The notes beneath the pieces are model-generated. The model was given only the letters and a program-made list of their open reading frames with translations, was not told the DNA's origin and did no database searches. A DNA stretch of 5,945 nucleotides from Dysgonamonadaceae bacterium. Lineage in GTDB: Bacteria > Bacteroidota > Bacteroidia > Bacteroidales > Azobacteroidaceae. The position numbers and the translations under genes were made by a program. Positions 5,236 to 5,945 of the stretch are shown one piece after another (position 1 is the first letter of the stretch; every line of letters starts with the position of its first letter). Where the stretch lies: assembly GCA_031256015.1 (NCBI GenBank), contig JAIRRK010000102.1, positions 1-5,945 on the forward strand, given 5' to 3'.

Positions 5236-5945
5236 TTAACTGTTGCCTTGTAATACTCTTACTCCTGCTACGTAGCGAGGTTGATAGTAGGCCGAGTTAC
5301 CCAAGTTGTCGATGATGACGCCTCTTCTGCTCGCATGAATAAATGTAAGGTTTCCGTCACCATCGTTATCAACCACAATTCCTACATGTCCGACACGAGA
5401 AGATTGGGCATTTCTTCCTTTGAAGAAAATCAAATCGCCGGTTTTCAATTCTTTTTTATCCACTTGCTTTCCCTGATGAATTTGAGACACACAAGCTCCA
5501 CTCAAATGGTATCCGAATTTTTTGAATATATACGATGTAAATCCCGAACAATCGAAGGAATTCGGGCCTTTTGAGCCTCTACGGTAAGGTTTCCCGATAA
5601 ACTGTTTGGAGAAATCGATAATTTCCTGTGCCGTTATCCGGGACGATGAATCCAAATAGCCTTTTTGAGAAAGAATGTTTATAAAAGAATAATCGTATCG
5701 ATTCTCTTTGGACGAATATTCATCCTCCATTTTTTTGAATAGCGATTCCAGTTCTTGTTGAGTGATTTTTTCATCCTTTCGCTCAATCAATCCGCTTTCG
5801 GAAATCAATAAATTGGTTTTCGGGAAATCGAGTTCCGTTAATCGTTTTATTTCTTTGGCTGCATTGTTATCAGAATCAAGCACCGGTCCTGTTTTATCTT
5901 TTTGTAAAGCCGAAATAATTTCTCCTTTCACAAATTTCCCGGTTT
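5236..5945 (-). CDS. NlpC/P60 (C40) family cell-wall peptidase, C-terminal part
   Basis: The frame is open to the right edge of the window, so the start lies outside. A GTG at 5931 is in frame, but codons before it (TGKF) remain open, so it is probably an internal valine. Counting from that GTG, 231 residues are visible. The last 130 or so form an NlpC/P60 domain: IGKPYRRGSKGPNSFDCSGF with catalytic Cys128, then GDLIFF, then VGHVGIV with His182, then FIHAS with His199, which gives the Cys-His-His triad. Such enzymes cleave peptide stems of peptidoglycan, commonly the D-Glu to diamino-acid bond, outside the cytoplasm. A signal peptide would be expected in the missing part. The visible N-terminal 100 residues are charged and match no domain I recognise. 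A DxDxDG turn (188-193) precedes His199. A terminator separates it from dnaE, so no functional link is implied. Confidence 0.9.
   Translation of the reverse strand, partial: TGKFVKGEIISALQKDKTGPVLDSDNNAAKEIKRLTELDFPKTNLLISESGLIERKDEKITQQELESLFKKMEDEYSSKENRYDYSFINILSQKGYLDSSSRITAQEIIDFSKQFIGKPYRRGSKGPNSFDCSGFTSYIFKKFGYHLSGACVSQIHQGKQVDKKELKTGDLIFFKGRNAQSSRVGHVGIVVDNDGDGNLTFIHASRRGVIIDNLGNSAYYQPRYVAGVRVLQGNS

Noticed and set aside
5281..5574. A plus-strand ORF antisense to the NlpC/P60 gene
   Set aside because: It is a shadow of the peptidase frame, whose Cys-His-His motifs are intact.

Overview
The window looks like a chromosomal segment of an AT-rich member of the Bacteroidota, probably Bacteroidales. 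The basis is the protein style, an adjacent dnaE-trxA pair (an arrangement I recall from Bacteroidales), start regions that are A-rich without a clear Shine-Dalgarno sequence, and weak matches to the Bacteroidota -33/-7 promoter rather than a classical -35/-10. I cannot name a genus.

All three confident genes lie on the minus strand, so transcription runs from right to left. At the right edge is the C-terminal part of an NlpC/P60 cell-wall peptidase (5236-5945, open at the window edge). It is followed by a short intrinsic terminator (5171-5203). Next come a complete dnaE (1446-5141, the 1231-residue DNA polymerase III alpha subunit) and, 98 bp further on, trxA (1033-1347, a 104-residue thioredoxin). 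dnaE and trxA probably share a transcript. A weak extra promoter may lie in the gap between them.

The left kilobase (1-1032) has no confident protein gene and splits in two. Positions 1-340 are GC-rich and packed with eight short hairpins. Six of them form two copies of one composite three-hairpin unit of about 100 bp (order A-B-C), placed head to head as an imperfect inverted repeat (1-102 against 151-250). To the right are a 28-bp perfect palindrome with GTAG at both feet (281-308) and an extra copy of hairpin C (322-340). The arrangement resembles REP/BIME-type mosaic repeats. It is the most unusual thing in the window.

Positions 341-1032 are AT-rich. The main signal is a good minus-strand intrinsic terminator (348-391). 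Just upstream of it is a candidate 50-codon ORF (428-580), and a -7-like box (632-639) precedes that. Together they could mark a small gene or small RNA, or the terminator may simply end a long trxA 3' region.

Functionally, DnaE is the replicative polymerase, thioredoxin supplies reducing power (in many bacteria also to ribonucleotide reductase), and the NlpC/P60 protein acts on the cell wall as an independent unit. I saw no tRNA, rRNA, CRISPR array or transposase gene.
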